A stretch of 64,000 bases of DNA from Flavobacterium flevense (GTDB taxonomy: Bacteria; Bacteroidota; Bacteroidia; Flavobacteriales; Flavobacteriaceae), in the NCBI RefSeq assembly GCF_900142775.1, contig NZ_FRCC01000014.1:1-64000 (forward strand), read 5' to 3'. The notes beneath the pieces are model-generated. The model worked only from the letters and a program-made list of their open reading frames with translations, did not search any database and had not been told where the DNA came from. Both the position numbers and the translations under genes were made by a program. This document shows, piece after piece, positions 47,479-56,383 of the stretch. How positions within the stretch are numbered: the stretch's first letter is position 1; every line of letters starts with the position of its first letter.

Positions 47479-49090
47479 TCTCTTTATTCAAATTTTTATA
47501 ATCAAACCATTTAAAACTTGCAATATTCTTTGACTTTTCTCCATTGCTTGTGGCATATATCCCTACATAAGGACCACTAAAACCACCTGCAACTTCGTCT
47601 GATACAATCGCTAAATCCTGAACTCCGCCAATTGTTGTATAGTTTCCTTCAGAGGTTGCGTAACTAAAAGTGGCTCTAATATTATCTCCTTCAATTTTTA
47701 GAAATACTTCTTTTCCGCTAAAAGGGATTCTAGCCGTTTCTGTTCGTTTTCCTTTTTTGGTTGCAAACAAGACCAAATCATTTTTTTCTTTAACTAACTG
47801 AATATGGTTGGTACTATTGCGATAAACGGCGATTCCGGCTTGCTCTTTTGCACTTTTGGCATCAAATACAAGATGCGTCGAAGCTTCAAATTTATGATGT
47901 TGAATTCGTCTAGCGACATAAGATGGATTTACTAAACTATCTAAAATTTCAGGTCGCAGTTGTACGTTTAAATTTCCTTTTTCTAATGCATACCATTTGG
48001 TGTAGGGTGTTCTCAAAAAGTTCCATTCTAAAGCTAAATCTTTGGAATCAAACTCGTCTTTTTCTAGCGCTTTTTTTAATGGTGTCCAAGGCAGATTAGG
48101 TCTTTTTTGTTCGAATGACAAATGGCCAACTCCAGGATTGAATACAGGAATAGGATAGCTTTCTTCATTTTCAAATTTCACCGGTGTTAAAAAAGTTTCT
48201 CTGGCCAATAACGAAAAGTTTTCATTCTTTCTTTTTCCCAACATAACCGCCCACCATTCGTTATTTTGGGTCTGAATTAAATCAGCATGCCCAACAGAAT
48301 GTATAGGAAAATCTTGTCCCAACTGTCTATGAGACATCACCGGATTGGAGTGATAAGGGATGTATGGTCCCCAAACATTATCGCTATGATGCAAGGTAAC
48401 CGAATGCTGAAAACCTGTTCCTCCTTCGGCAACTAACAATAAATATTTACCGTCTTTTTTATATAAATGAGGTCCTTCTGTCCAACGGGCATTTTTGGCG
48501 TGACCATGTGTAATTTGCTTTGGCTCTCCAATTAATTTGCCTTGTTTGGTATCCAATTCCTGAATCCAAGCACCATTTTTCTCTGGCCAATCGTTTACAC
48601 CAGTAATGTTGGCATGACCTGTGTAATAACATTTCCCATCTTCGTCCCAAAAAAGTGACGGATCAATACCTCTTGAATTCAACCATACAGGGTCAGACCA
48701 AGGACCAGCTGGATTAGTAGCGGTAACATAAAAATTATTTTTACAATTTACACAAGTAGTAATTAAATAAAACAAACCTTCATGATGTCTAATGGTAACT
48801 GCATAAATACCTCTGGAATCTTTTAAGCCTACTGGTAATTCAACCTGATTTGGTCTAGATAAACCATATCCTATTAATTCCCAATTCACTAAATCTTTAC
48901 TATGATGAATTGGCATACCAGGGAACCATTCAAAACTAGAATTGACCATATAATAATCGTCGCCTACTCGACAAATTGAAGGATCTGGGTAAAAACCAGA
49001 TAAGATTGGGTTTTTATAATTTTCGGGGGCTGATTGTCCAAAAGAAACTGCCGTAATCAAGCACAAAAAAAAGATGCACGTATTTTTCAT
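47471..49090 (-). CDS. GH43 glycosidase with C-terminal concanavalin-like domain, paralogue of the 20809 gene
   Basis: 539 residues; signal peptide 1-19 (VSFGQ). Triad Asp36 (YPDPS), Asp143 (GIDPSLFWDEDG), Glu205 (WTEGPHLY). Propeller to about 330, then a beta-sandwich ending SFKWFDYK. A cysteine pair, CVNCKNN, stands at the place of the larger cysteine cluster of the 20809 protein. Both share FLTPVKFE, KRPNLPWTP and EWNFLRTP blocks. It follows the kelch-DUF1080 gene by 16 bases and overlaps the DUF1593 copy B start. Likely beta-xylosidase, arabinofuranosidase or galactosidase in the periplasm. Confidence 0.9.
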   Translation of the reverse strand: MKNTCIFFLCLITAVSFGQSAPENYKNPILSGFYPDPSICRVGDDYYMVNSSFEWFPGMPIHHSKDLVNWELIGYGLSRPNQVELPVGLKDSRGIYAVTIRHHEGLFYLITTCVNCKNNFYVTATNPAGPWSDPVWLNSRGIDPSLFWDEDGKCYYTGHANITGVNDWPEKNGAWIQELDTKQGKLIGEPKQITHGHAKNARWTEGPHLYKKDGKYLLLVAEGGTGFQHSVTLHHSDNVWGPYIPYHSNPVMSHRQLGQDFPIHSVGHADLIQTQNNEWWAVMLGKRKNENFSLLARETFLTPVKFENEESYPIPVFNPGVGHLSFEQKRPNLPWTPLKKALEKDEFDSKDLALEWNFLRTPYTKWYALEKGNLNVQLRPEILDSLVNPSYVARRIQHHKFEASTHLVFDAKSAKEQAGIAVYRNSTNHIQLVKEKNDLVLFATKKGKRTETARIPFSGKEVFLKIEGDNIRATFSYATSEGNYTTIGGVQDLAIVSDEVAGGFSGPYVGIYATSNGEKSKNIASFKWFDYKNLNKENE

Positions 49091-49106
49091 TTTTTTTATT
49101 TTTATT

Positions 49107-50789
49107 TTATTTTTTTAATTCTCTAATTTCAATATCCTTGAACCATATTTTGTTTTCTGAATTCATATGGCCTTGTAAAGCTATGAATCCTGTTTGCCCA
49201 ACACGGTGTTTTTTATGTTCTTTATCGTCTAAAACACCTGAACCATCATAATCTGAAACAATAACATTATTCACGACGGTTTTAATATTCATACCTTTAC
49301 ATATAATTGTTAAATCGTTCCACCCCAAACCTTCGTCTTCAAAATAATTACTAGTTTTCTTGGGTTCTACATCTTTTTTGGTTAATTTCCAATCTATTGT
49401 TACAGGATTTATCCAATGTTTATATTCTCTAGTTTCATCATATATATACCCTGTTTTCCAGTACTCATTTGGGCTAATGTCAACTTGAGGTCCGTCCATC
49501 CACCCTTGAATTATTGTTCCGTTTATGTTTTCTTTGGCCGTCTCATCAAAACGACTTCGAACTTGAACTCCGCTATTTCCTATATTTTCTCTAGAAGTTT
49601 TAAACTTTAAACGCAATTCAAAATCACCGTATTCCACTTTATTTTGTAACCAAAAATGGTTGTTGTCTTTAATTTTCAAAGAGTTATATAAAATAGCACC
49701 ATTATCAACTGTCCAGAATATTTTTCCATTATCCTTTTCTGAATTTTTAACTTCCCAACCCTCTAAATTTTTACCATTAAAAAGCGAAATCCAATTATTG
49801 TCCAATGAAAATACTTCCATTGAATTTAAATTTGCTCCACCTTTTACAGGACTTCCCGCAGCAACATATATTTTATTATTATGAACCACAGTTCCTCCAC
49901 TATGCCTACCCGTATTTAGCGATGCTAATTGCGACCATTTTCCTGAAGATAAATCTAAACATTGGGTTGTATTGTATGCTTGTTTTAGAAACCCTTCTCC
50001 TCCAAAATAGATAATCTTATTTTGAAAATATACCAAACCACCAGCGGCAGTAGGATAGGGTAATTCCTCCTTCATCGTATGCCACTTATTTTCTTTAAAA
50101 TTATAGACATCAATATAGGGCATCGTTTGATCAAAGAAAGCTCCAAAGTTATCCGGTAAATGAAAACTAGTGTTTCTTCCGCCAATACAATACATATTAT
50201 CATCAACCACAATTGTAGAAAAATGATCTCGAATATGGGGTGCTTTGGTCAAAGTTTCCCATTCTCCAGTAATTAAGTTGTAACTATTAAAATTATTATT
50301 GGTCCCACTCGTATGACCTAAATCAATACCACATACCAAGTATATTTTATCTTGATACACTACTGCTCCTGCTCCACCCCTTTTTATGAATTGAGGTATT
50401 TCTGCTCCTTTTTCCCATTTATCTTTTTCTGGATAATAGAGCCAAATGTTATTAAGAGGCTCTTCATTAGGATATCTACCTGTCATACCAATAAGATAAA
50501 TGGCATCTTTATAAATGACTGCCTGGAAATGGTGAATTTCTAATGGTGGTTTAGATTTTTCTTCCCAAGTGTTCGTTTTAGGATTAAATACATCGACAGG
50601 ATTCATCCCTCTTCCTCCAATTAAGTAAAACTTCTCTTTATATTCAACCATCGAACTTTCGTGACGAGCCGTAACTTTACCTTTTGTATCAATCGTTGTC
50701 CATCTGTAGTTGCTTAGATTATCGGACTGAGCAACGGAATAAAAACCCTTTAAGAAAATTAAAAAGAAAATTAGGATATTCTTATACAT
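49107..50789 (-). CDS. Kelch beta-propeller fused to DUF1080 domain
   Basis: 560 residues from the ATG at 50789; the frame runs to 50900, but the extra 37 residues overlap the upstream gene and precede a clear signal peptide (1-21, FYSVAQ). Residues 25-330 hold six kelch-like repeats (FYLIGGRG, IYLIGMTG, IYLVCGID, MYCIGGRN, IIYFGGEG, IYVAAGSP), a propeller seen in sialate mutarotase NanM and galactose oxidase-like proteins. Residues 332-560 are DUF1080: LFNGKNLEGWEVK, NSGVQVRSRF, IQGWMDGPQVDISPN, FKDIEIREL. Joining the two suggests that one protein binds or isomerises a sugar and cleaves a modified glycoside. Next to a second propeller gene (10 bases). Confidence 0.84.
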   Translation of the reverse strand: MYKNILIFFLIFLKGFYSVAQSDNLSNYRWTTIDTKGKVTARHESSMVEYKEKFYLIGGRGMNPVDVFNPKTNTWEEKSKPPLEIHHFQAVIYKDAIYLIGMTGRYPNEEPLNNIWLYYPEKDKWEKGAEIPQFIKRGGAGAVVYQDKIYLVCGIDLGHTSGTNNNFNSYNLITGEWETLTKAPHIRDHFSTIVVDDNMYCIGGRNTSFHLPDNFGAFFDQTMPYIDVYNFKENKWHTMKEELPYPTAAGGLVYFQNKIIYFGGEGFLKQAYNTTQCLDLSSGKWSQLASLNTGRHSGGTVVHNNKIYVAAGSPVKGGANLNSMEVFSLDNNWISLFNGKNLEGWEVKNSEKDNGKIFWTVDNGAILYNSLKIKDNNHFWLQNKVEYGDFELRLKFKTSRENIGNSGVQVRSRFDETAKENINGTIIQGWMDGPQVDISPNEYWKTGYIYDETREYKHWINPVTIDWKLTKKDVEPKKTSNYFEDEGLGWNDLTIICKGMNIKTVVNNVIVSDYDGSGVLDDKEHKKHRVGQTGFIALQGHMNSENKIWFKDIEIRELKK

Positions 50790-50799
50790 AAAATAGATT

Positions 50800-51885
50800 T
50801 TATTCTTTTGACTTATTCTTGATTTTTGACCGAATGTATTCTTGTTCTTTAACAAAATCCCAAATAACAATTCCGTGACCAATGCCTGTAGTTTCACCAA
50901 CTAATGAATATTGAAAAGCCATATACCTTCCGTCATCACTCACAACAGGATTGGTAGCTTTATATTTTTTATCTTTATTGAAATAGGTTATACGTTCTAT
51001 TTTAGCGGAACCATCCAATGCTAATTTGTAAATATCAATATAATCCCAAGTGGTTCGTCCTTCGTCGCGCTTTGGATAATGGCGGGTGCTTTCTACTAAA
51101 ATGTTCTTCCCATCTGGAAAAATCCCTTCTGGCTCATCATATCGATCAGGACGTTGTGAATAATTGACAATTTTTCTTGTTTTTAAATCAATCCCCATCA
51201 CTTCAGCTTCATATTCTACAGCAGGAAAATGTGCATTAAAAATCAATTCATTATCATAAGGAGGTCTGAAATTTTGGGTTTCTAAATGCCAGTTTTCAAC
51301 TTCTTTTGGTAAGTCTTTTGATTGTACAAGTGTTTCTATTTGCTTCAACATGGGAGTGCCATTTTCATAAACAATATCAGCAACATAAATATCATCAACC
51401 GTCCAAGCAATTTTCATTTGTTTTCTTGAAACCGCTGGACCTTCCTTACAAAATACACCTAATGGTGTTGGTGGTCCTGACAAATCTCTTTTCAATACCC
51501 AAAGTTCAGCCTTTTCCGGACTCCTACTTTTCCAGGGGTCATAGGCATCAAAAGTTTTTGACCCCGATAATAATATATCTCCATTTGAAAGATAAAGAGC
51601 CCTAACAAAACCCTCGTGAAAAAAATGATGCGTTAAGGGCGTTAATTTTCCTGTGGCTACTTCAATTTCAAAAACATCACCAAAAGTTTTCTCTAAAAAA
51701 ACTATTCTTTTTCCATCTAAAGACCAATCGCATCGTTCTCCAAAAGTGGTGATTTTAGTTACATAATTTAGCATCGTATCTAGAGGATATTTTACGACCC
51801 CTGTTTTTTGTGCTATAATTACCATTGGATTCATAGTTATGCAACCAAAAATCACAATTACTAATATTTTTAACAAATTCCACAT
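50800..51885 (-). CDS. Secreted TolB-like (PD40) beta-propeller protein
   Basis: 361 residues; signal peptide about 1-26 (MVIIAQ). WD40/PD40-type blades: CDWSLDGKRIVFLE, VSRKQMKIAWTVDDIYV, EPEGIFPDGKNILVEST, NPVVSDDGRYMAFQYS. The layout resembles periplasmic TolB-like propellers and, distantly, oligogalacturonate lyases (PL22), but the His-rich metal site of PL22 is not evident. First gene of the leftward run to 43051, with a 395-base region upstream. Role unknown; it may bind oligosaccharide or be an unrecognised enzyme. Confidence 0.65.
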   Translation of the reverse strand: MWNLLKILVIVIFGCITMNPMVIIAQKTGVVKYPLDTMLNYVTKITTFGERCDWSLDGKRIVFLEKTFGDVFEIEVATGKLTPLTHHFFHEGFVRALYLSNGDILLSGSKTFDAYDPWKSRSPEKAELWVLKRDLSGPPTPLGVFCKEGPAVSRKQMKIAWTVDDIYVADIVYENGTPMLKQIETLVQSKDLPKEVENWHLETQNFRPPYDNELIFNAHFPAVEYEAEVMGIDLKTRKIVNYSQRPDRYDEPEGIFPDGKNILVESTRHYPKRDEGRTTWDYIDIYKLALDGSAKIERITYFNKDKKYKATNPVVSDDGRYMAFQYSLVGETTGIGHGIVIWDFVKEQEYIRSKIKNKSKE

Positions 51886-51942
51886 TATTAATTTTAGTCT
51901 AAATTATTTTTTAAATAAAATTAGCCTTATCACAAAAACTTT

Positions 51943-51958
51943 GTTGGTTTAAATCAAC
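51943..51958. promoter_or_regulatory. Near-palindrome upstream of the TolB-like gene
   Basis: GTTGGTTTAAATCAAC, 16 bases symmetric except for one mirrored pair, about 60 bases upstream of the 51885 start. Possible operator; could be chance. Confidence 0.22.
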
Positions 51959-52240
51959 GAAAAAATAGCTTTTTTGTTTTTCTTTGAATAAAACCATAGA
52001 TTATTGACTAAATAACCTCAAATAATTAAACTTAACATAAAACTACATGACTCAAATGTGTTTAATTTCAAAATTCTGACTCATTACAAAACCAATAGTA
52101 AATAAAAACTAATATCAAATTCTGATTATATTTTCTTTACCGCAAATTTTTCATTTGACTTTATCATATTCTATTATACAAATTAGCTAAATAAAGGAAT
52201 AAACAAACAAAGCTTAAATTCAAGCTTCTTATATTTTTGA

Positions 52241-52260
52241 AATGCTTTATATTAAGCATT
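52241..52260 (+). promoter_or_regulatory. Hairpin in the leader of the beta-helix lipoprotein gene
   Basis: AATGCTT-TATATT-AAGCATT: 7-base perfect arms and a 6-base loop, ending 20 bases before the ATG. No T run follows, so it is not a terminator. It could steady the mRNA or be an operator. Confidence 0.3.
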
Positions 52261-52280
52261 AACCAATTAATTTAATCAAA

Positions 52281-53375
52281 ATGAAAAAAATGAAATTTTT
52301 AGCTTTAACATTTCTACTTGTGTTCATGAGCTGTAGTGAAGAATTAGTAAATTCAGTTGAAAGCCAAATTGCCGAACCGCAATCCCAATCTGAAAATGAA
52401 ATTAAAACATCTCTCAGTGGTAAGTTAATTAATACGCCTAGTTTACCCAATGCTACTTCTACAATTTCGGGCACTATTTTAACTTTTACGCAAACAGGAA
52501 AAATTGGAACAGCTGATGGTAGCCTTTGGAATCCAACATTAGTAATACCCGCTAATAGTCCATTAACTGAAATAAAGATTAATGCTAATGTGACTTTATA
52601 TGGTAATATTGTCATAAAAAAAACAAACTTCATCGTAACTGGAGACAATCGTGATAATTCAATTATAGATGGCTCTCGAACGCCCTATACAAAAGGCGAT
52701 AGAAGTTTATGCTCTATAAGACATGATGGTAATGGAACTATTAGTATTTCAAAATTACAAAGTAGAAATCCTGCCAATTTTCATTTGACAGGTTTCAGCA
52801 ACGCAACCATATCTGAGGTTAAAATTATTGAAAATAGAGAAACGCATTCTACAGATGGATTCCATTTTGCCAAAGGAGCTATTGTTGATCAAGCATTTAT
52901 TGATACTTATGATGATGTATTGTACGTAGGTGAAGTAACCAAAATTTCGAATTCAACTATATATCATAATAAAAATGGAGCAATCTTTATGGTAAGCTGG
53001 GGGCAAAAAGTTTCTGATATTGGTACAGGAATAACAGAGGCAATAAATTGTACTTTTATTGATAATTATGTAGGTACTGATAACTATGCGCATGGAATTG
53101 TTGGATGGTCTCAAAAGAAAAATGAAGGTGCAGAACTTGCTAAAGTAAAGTTTACCAACTGTATTTGGAAAGCTAATCCTTCTAAACCGGTTAAGAGATC
53201 CCCTTTTTATACTTTTGGAAGAATCTCTGGGGAAAATCCTGATGCAATTATAAAAGATGGCACTATTGAGCAAATAGGTGGAAATTGTGCATGGACAAAT
53301 CCAAGTAATATTAGATACGGAATAGGTGTTGTTCCTGCTGATTCTCAAATAATCAAACCATCAACCTGCCCATAA
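52281..53375 (+). CDS. Surface beta-helix lipoprotein, GH-N-like (family member B)
   Basis: 364 residues; lipobox VFMSC, Cys18, followed by SEELVNSVESQIAE, acidic enough to suggest surface export. Beta-helix from about residue 60. It shares with the proteins at 22553 and 56384: TGDNRDNSIIDG (120-131), NFHLTGF (166-172), Asp192 in STDGFH, and Asp211-Asp212 in TYDDVLY (spacing 19 and 20). NKNGAIFMVSWG (230-241) and HGIVGWSQKK are shared with 22553. Of the three short members only this one is a lipoprotein, so it probably cuts the polymer on the cell surface. It is transcribed alone, between a divergent spacer and a bidirectional terminator. Enzyme activity is inferred from fold and Asp pattern only. 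Confidence 0.72.
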   Translation: MKKMKFLALTFLLVFMSCSEELVNSVESQIAEPQSQSENEIKTSLSGKLINTPSLPNATSTISGTILTFTQTGKIGTADGSLWNPTLVIPANSPLTEIKINANVTLYGNIVIKKTNFIVTGDNRDNSIIDGSRTPYTKGDRSLCSIRHDGNGTISISKLQSRNPANFHLTGFSNATISEVKIIENRETHSTDGFHFAKGAIVDQAFIDTYDDVLYVGEVTKISNSTIYHNKNGAIFMVSWGQKVSDIGTGITEAINCTFIDNYVGTDNYAHGIVGWSQKKNEGAELAKVKFTNCIWKANPSKPVKRSPFYTFGRISGENPDAIIKDGTIEQIGGNCAWTNPSNIRYGIGVVPADSQIIKPSTCP

Positions 53376-53395
53376 ACAAATAAGTCATGTCTAGC

Positions 53396-53431
53396 AAAAA
53401 AAGGTTGTGGATTTTACCACAACCTTTTTTT
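53396..53431. terminator. Bidirectional rho-independent terminator between convergent genes
   Basis: AAGGTTGTGG (53401-53410) and CCACAACCTT (53417-53426) form a perfect 10-base stem with loop ATTTTA, flanked by an A run on the left and a T run on the right, so it can stop both the 52281 transcript and the leftward run ending at 53515. Confidence 0.93.
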
Positions 53432-53514
53432 ATTCATATTAATCGGTCAACAATTACTTTAATTTCATCCAATTTGAAGCTAAGTAAATGTTTTTTGATT
53501 ATGCCCTATTTGAT

Positions 53515-54906
53515 CTATTTGAACTTTAAAATTTCTTCTGAAAGTCTTTTTACAATTGCAGGATGCTTCCCAAATAAATTTGTTGTTTCAGCAATGTCTT
53601 CCTTTAAATTAAAAAGCTCTGGAGTAGTTTTTTCATCAGCATTTCGACTTCCACCGTGTGGTAAATATTTCCAATCTCCTTTGCGAATGCCATAAATTTC
53701 AGTGCCTTTTGTATATAACATATAATCCCTGTTCAAGCTCCCTTTAACTTCTATGAGATTAGAAATATTCATTCCATCTAAAGGAACATTAGGAAGTTTT
53801 ACTCCTGTATAATGAGCAATAGTGGGTAAAAAATCTAAAGTGGAAACGATAGCATTACTAACTTTACCTGATTTAATTTTTCCTGGCCAATACATAATGC
53901 AGGGCACTCTTACGCCACCTTCATAATTGGTAAACTTACCATCTCGAAATGGCAATGCACTTCCTGCCAAATCTTTGTATCCCAACCAAGGACCATTGTC
54001 GGAAGCAAAAATAATTAAGGTATTTTTTTCTAATCCTTTTGACTTTAAATATTGCATTAAATTCCCAACATAGTAATCAATTTCTTCAACAGTATCACCA
54101 TACAAACCTCGTTCACTGGTTCCTTTGAATTTTTCAGATGCAAATAAAGGCACATGAGGCATTGCTGGAGTGATGTACATAAAAAATGGATTCCCTTTAC
54201 TTTGATCAATAAAATCTTTTGCTTTATTAAAATAACGCTCTGTAAGGGTAGATTGGTTGCAGGGATATTCAATAATTTTGTCATTTTCAAAGAGAGGACA
54301 TTGTTCTTTTATTCCAAGCTCTTTTAGTTTTTCCCGACTGCTTGTTTTAACCAATAATTGATCTTGTTTTGCTTTTTCTAAAGTATACCCCTCATTAAAC
54401 ACCACATTTTGGGCAAATTCTTGTTTTACTCCTATGTACATGTCGTTACTGTACGGAATACCATAATAGGTGTCAAAACCTTGACTAGTTGGCAAATTTT
54501 CTTTGAAATCACCCAAATGCCATTTACCAAAACAAGCCGTTTTATAGCCTGCTGACTTTACCACCTCTGCAATGGTAATTTCTGAACTCTCCATACCTTT
54601 AGCATCCGGAAAATACACACCTCCCACTCCATTATGAAAAGAATATCTTCCAGTCAATAGGGAAGCTCTGGAGGCGCTACAAACAGAATTTGTCACATAA
54701 AAATTGGTAAAACGAATTCCTTCCTTTGCCATTTTATCAAGCTGGGGCGTCTTAATTTTTGGAGAACCATAACAACCTAGGTCTTGATAGCCTTGATCAT
54801 CTGTAAAAATTACAATAATATTTGGCTTCGTTGCAGTACTGGCTTTTTGGGCTGTCAAACTTAAAGCCGCAAACGCTAAAAGCATTGTATAGAATATTTT
54901 TCTCAT
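53515..54906 (-). CDS. Sulfatase, family S1 (CxAxR type)
   Basis: 463 residues; signal peptide 1-20 (LSLTAQ). Metal ligands Asp36-Asp37 (FTDDQGYQDLG), formylglycine site Cys76 in CSASRASLLTGRY, GKWHLGD with the catalytic Lys and His, and ASDNGPWLG as the second metal site. Classic arylsulfatase-A-like layout; subfamily not assigned. Its ATG shares one base with the stop of the next sulfatase upstream (TAATG), so the two are translated together. Last gene of the right-hand leftward run. Periplasmic or secreted. Confidence 0.93.
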   Translation of the reverse strand: MRKIFYTMLLAFAALSLTAQKASTATKPNIIVIFTDDQGYQDLGCYGSPKIKTPQLDKMAKEGIRFTNFYVTNSVCSASRASLLTGRYSFHNGVGGVYFPDAKGMESSEITIAEVVKSAGYKTACFGKWHLGDFKENLPTSQGFDTYYGIPYSNDMYIGVKQEFAQNVVFNEGYTLEKAKQDQLLVKTSSREKLKELGIKEQCPLFENDKIIEYPCNQSTLTERYFNKAKDFIDQSKGNPFFMYITPAMPHVPLFASEKFKGTSERGLYGDTVEEIDYYVGNLMQYLKSKGLEKNTLIIFASDNGPWLGYKDLAGSALPFRDGKFTNYEGGVRVPCIMYWPGKIKSGKVSNAIVSTLDFLPTIAHYTGVKLPNVPLDGMNISNLIEVKGSLNRDYMLYTKGTEIYGIRKGDWKYLPHGGSRNADEKTTPELFNLKEDIAETTNLFGKHPAIVKRLSEEILKFK

Positions 54907-56372
54907 TATCTTTTTTCCTTTTTAAGATGAGCGACATAGGCTCTTAATTCTTTTATTATAGCCTGATTTTCTTTTATATTAATGACATTTTTAAACTCTT
55001 TTGGATCTGTGGCATGATTGTACAACTCCTCAGAACCATCAATGTATTGAATAAAGTTCCAATCCCCTTTCTCAACACTTATATTTCCTTTTTCATAAGT
55101 AGTGATTGCAGGTTCTTTTCTTATATAATTTGCATCAGTTAATATAGGCACCAAGGAAGTCCCTTCTAAAAAATCAGGTTTTGCAATTCCGCTTAAATCA
55201 AGTACTGTTGGAAATAGATCCAATAAAGAAACGGCTTGATTGGTGCTTAAACCACGATTTTTCATATTAGGGTATTTAATAATCAAAGGGGAATTAGTCG
55301 CTTGTTTCCATAAACTAAACTTTTCCCATCTTTCTTTTTGGGCTAATTGCCATCCATGATCTGTCCATAATACAATGATGGTATTGTCTTTATTGGGACC
55401 CTTTTCGACACCTTCCAAAATCTTTCCAATACAGGCATCAGCAAAACTCATGGAAGCTAGATAGGCTTGGGTTGCTTTTTGCAACTGCCCCTTTTCCTTT
55501 ACTAATCTCACAAAATTTGACGAGAAATTAGTTTTGGCAACTTCAGGTAAATCATCTTGATCGTCGGCAGGCAATTCTGGAATTTTTACACTTTCTAAAG
55601 GATACATGTCAAAAAACTCTTGTGGAGCAATTTGAGGGGAATGAGGTCTAAAAAGTCCCACCGCTAAAAAGAACGGTTTATCGTGTTTTTCTCCTAAATA
55701 GTTAGATGCAAATTCCGCATTTTTCCAATCTGAAGTTTCTTCTTTTTTTTCTGGTGTTACTCCCCAAACTCCAAACTTGCTCAAGTAATCTGGTTTATTT
55801 ATATTCATTCCTTCTTTATACATTGCACCTTCCAACCATTTGGCTTGATTGTTTTTGTCTAAATACAACTGATGTCCTTTAGTCCCAACATCATTAGGGA
55901 ATTGGTAATTCCACGACTGGGGATCAGATTGGGGATCGGGTTCCGTGCCTTTTCCTCTTCCGTTATGAAACACCTTACCCGCAGCAACAGCTTCGTAACC
56001 ATTCTGTTGCAAATAGATCGGTAATGTTATTCTATTGGCATTTCCCGGTAAGTCTCTAAAATTCCCCGGATTGGTATATTGTCCGTTTGTTTCAGGACGA
56101 ACCCCAGTCATAATAGCTACTCTTGATGGATTACAAGCCGGCACCACGCAATAGGCATTGGTAAATAACTTTCCTGCCTTTGCCAATCTCTCCATATTTG
56201 GCGTTTTGGCAGCGCCTCCCATAGCGCTTGTCCAGTTGTTCATATCGTCAATGGCAATAAATAAAATATTGGGTTTTGCTGCTACTGCTTCTTTTTTGGT
56301 TTGACTGTAAGTTGTAAGAGATAACAATAAGACTAACGATGTCATTATTATTTTTGAATAAATTTGTTTCAT
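54906..56372 (-). CDS. Sulfatase, family S1, iduronate-2-sulfatase-like
   Basis: 488 residues; signal peptide about 1-23 (LTTYSQ). Asp42-Asp43 in IAIDDMNNW, Cys80 in CNPSRVAIMTGVRP (CxPxR type), GKVFHNG in place of the usual GKWHLG, PFFLAVGLFRPHSP, and WTDHGWQLAQKERWEKFSLW. These are the signatures of the iduronate-2-sulfatase-like branch (often S1_7), shared with the gene at 57389; this branch also contains marine carrageenan and ulvan sulfatases, so substrate cannot be inferred. It lies between the beta-helix gene (11 bases upstream) and the sulfatase at 53515. Confidence 0.92.
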   Translation of the reverse strand: MKQIYSKIIMTSLVLLLSLTTYSQTKKEAVAAKPNILFIAIDDMNNWTSAMGGAAKTPNMERLAKAGKLFTNAYCVVPACNPSRVAIMTGVRPETNGQYTNPGNFRDLPGNANRITLPIYLQQNGYEAVAAGKVFHNGRGKGTEPDPQSDPQSWNYQFPNDVGTKGHQLYLDKNNQAKWLEGAMYKEGMNINKPDYLSKFGVWGVTPEKKEETSDWKNAEFASNYLGEKHDKPFFLAVGLFRPHSPQIAPQEFFDMYPLESVKIPELPADDQDDLPEVAKTNFSSNFVRLVKEKGQLQKATQAYLASMSFADACIGKILEGVEKGPNKDNTIIVLWTDHGWQLAQKERWEKFSLWKQATNSPLIIKYPNMKNRGLSTNQAVSLLDLFPTVLDLSGIAKPDFLEGTSLVPILTDANYIRKEPAITTYEKGNISVEKGDWNFIQYIDGSEELYNHATDPKEFKNVINIKENQAIIKELRAYVAHLKKEKR

Positions 56373-56383
56373 TTTTTTTTAAT

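Larger units (their letters stand above)
51886..52280. other. 395-bp divergent spacer between PUL units
   Basis: Promoter-bearing spacer between the leftward gene at 51885 and the rightward gene at 52281. No gene seen. Contains a near-palindrome (51943-51958), a -7-like TATTTTTG at 52232-52239, two AAGCTT hexamers 6 bases apart (52210-52227), and a hairpin (52241-52260). Confidence 0.6.

Noticed and set aside
50800..51885. Oligogalacturonate lyase (PL22)
   Set aside because: Propeller blades are similar, but the His-rich metal site expected for PL22 could not be found.
52232..52239. TATTTTTG as a firm Bacteroidetes promoter
   Set aside because: It fits the -7 consensus but no TTG element lies at the right distance, and such matches are common in A+T-rich DNA; noted only within the spacer entry.
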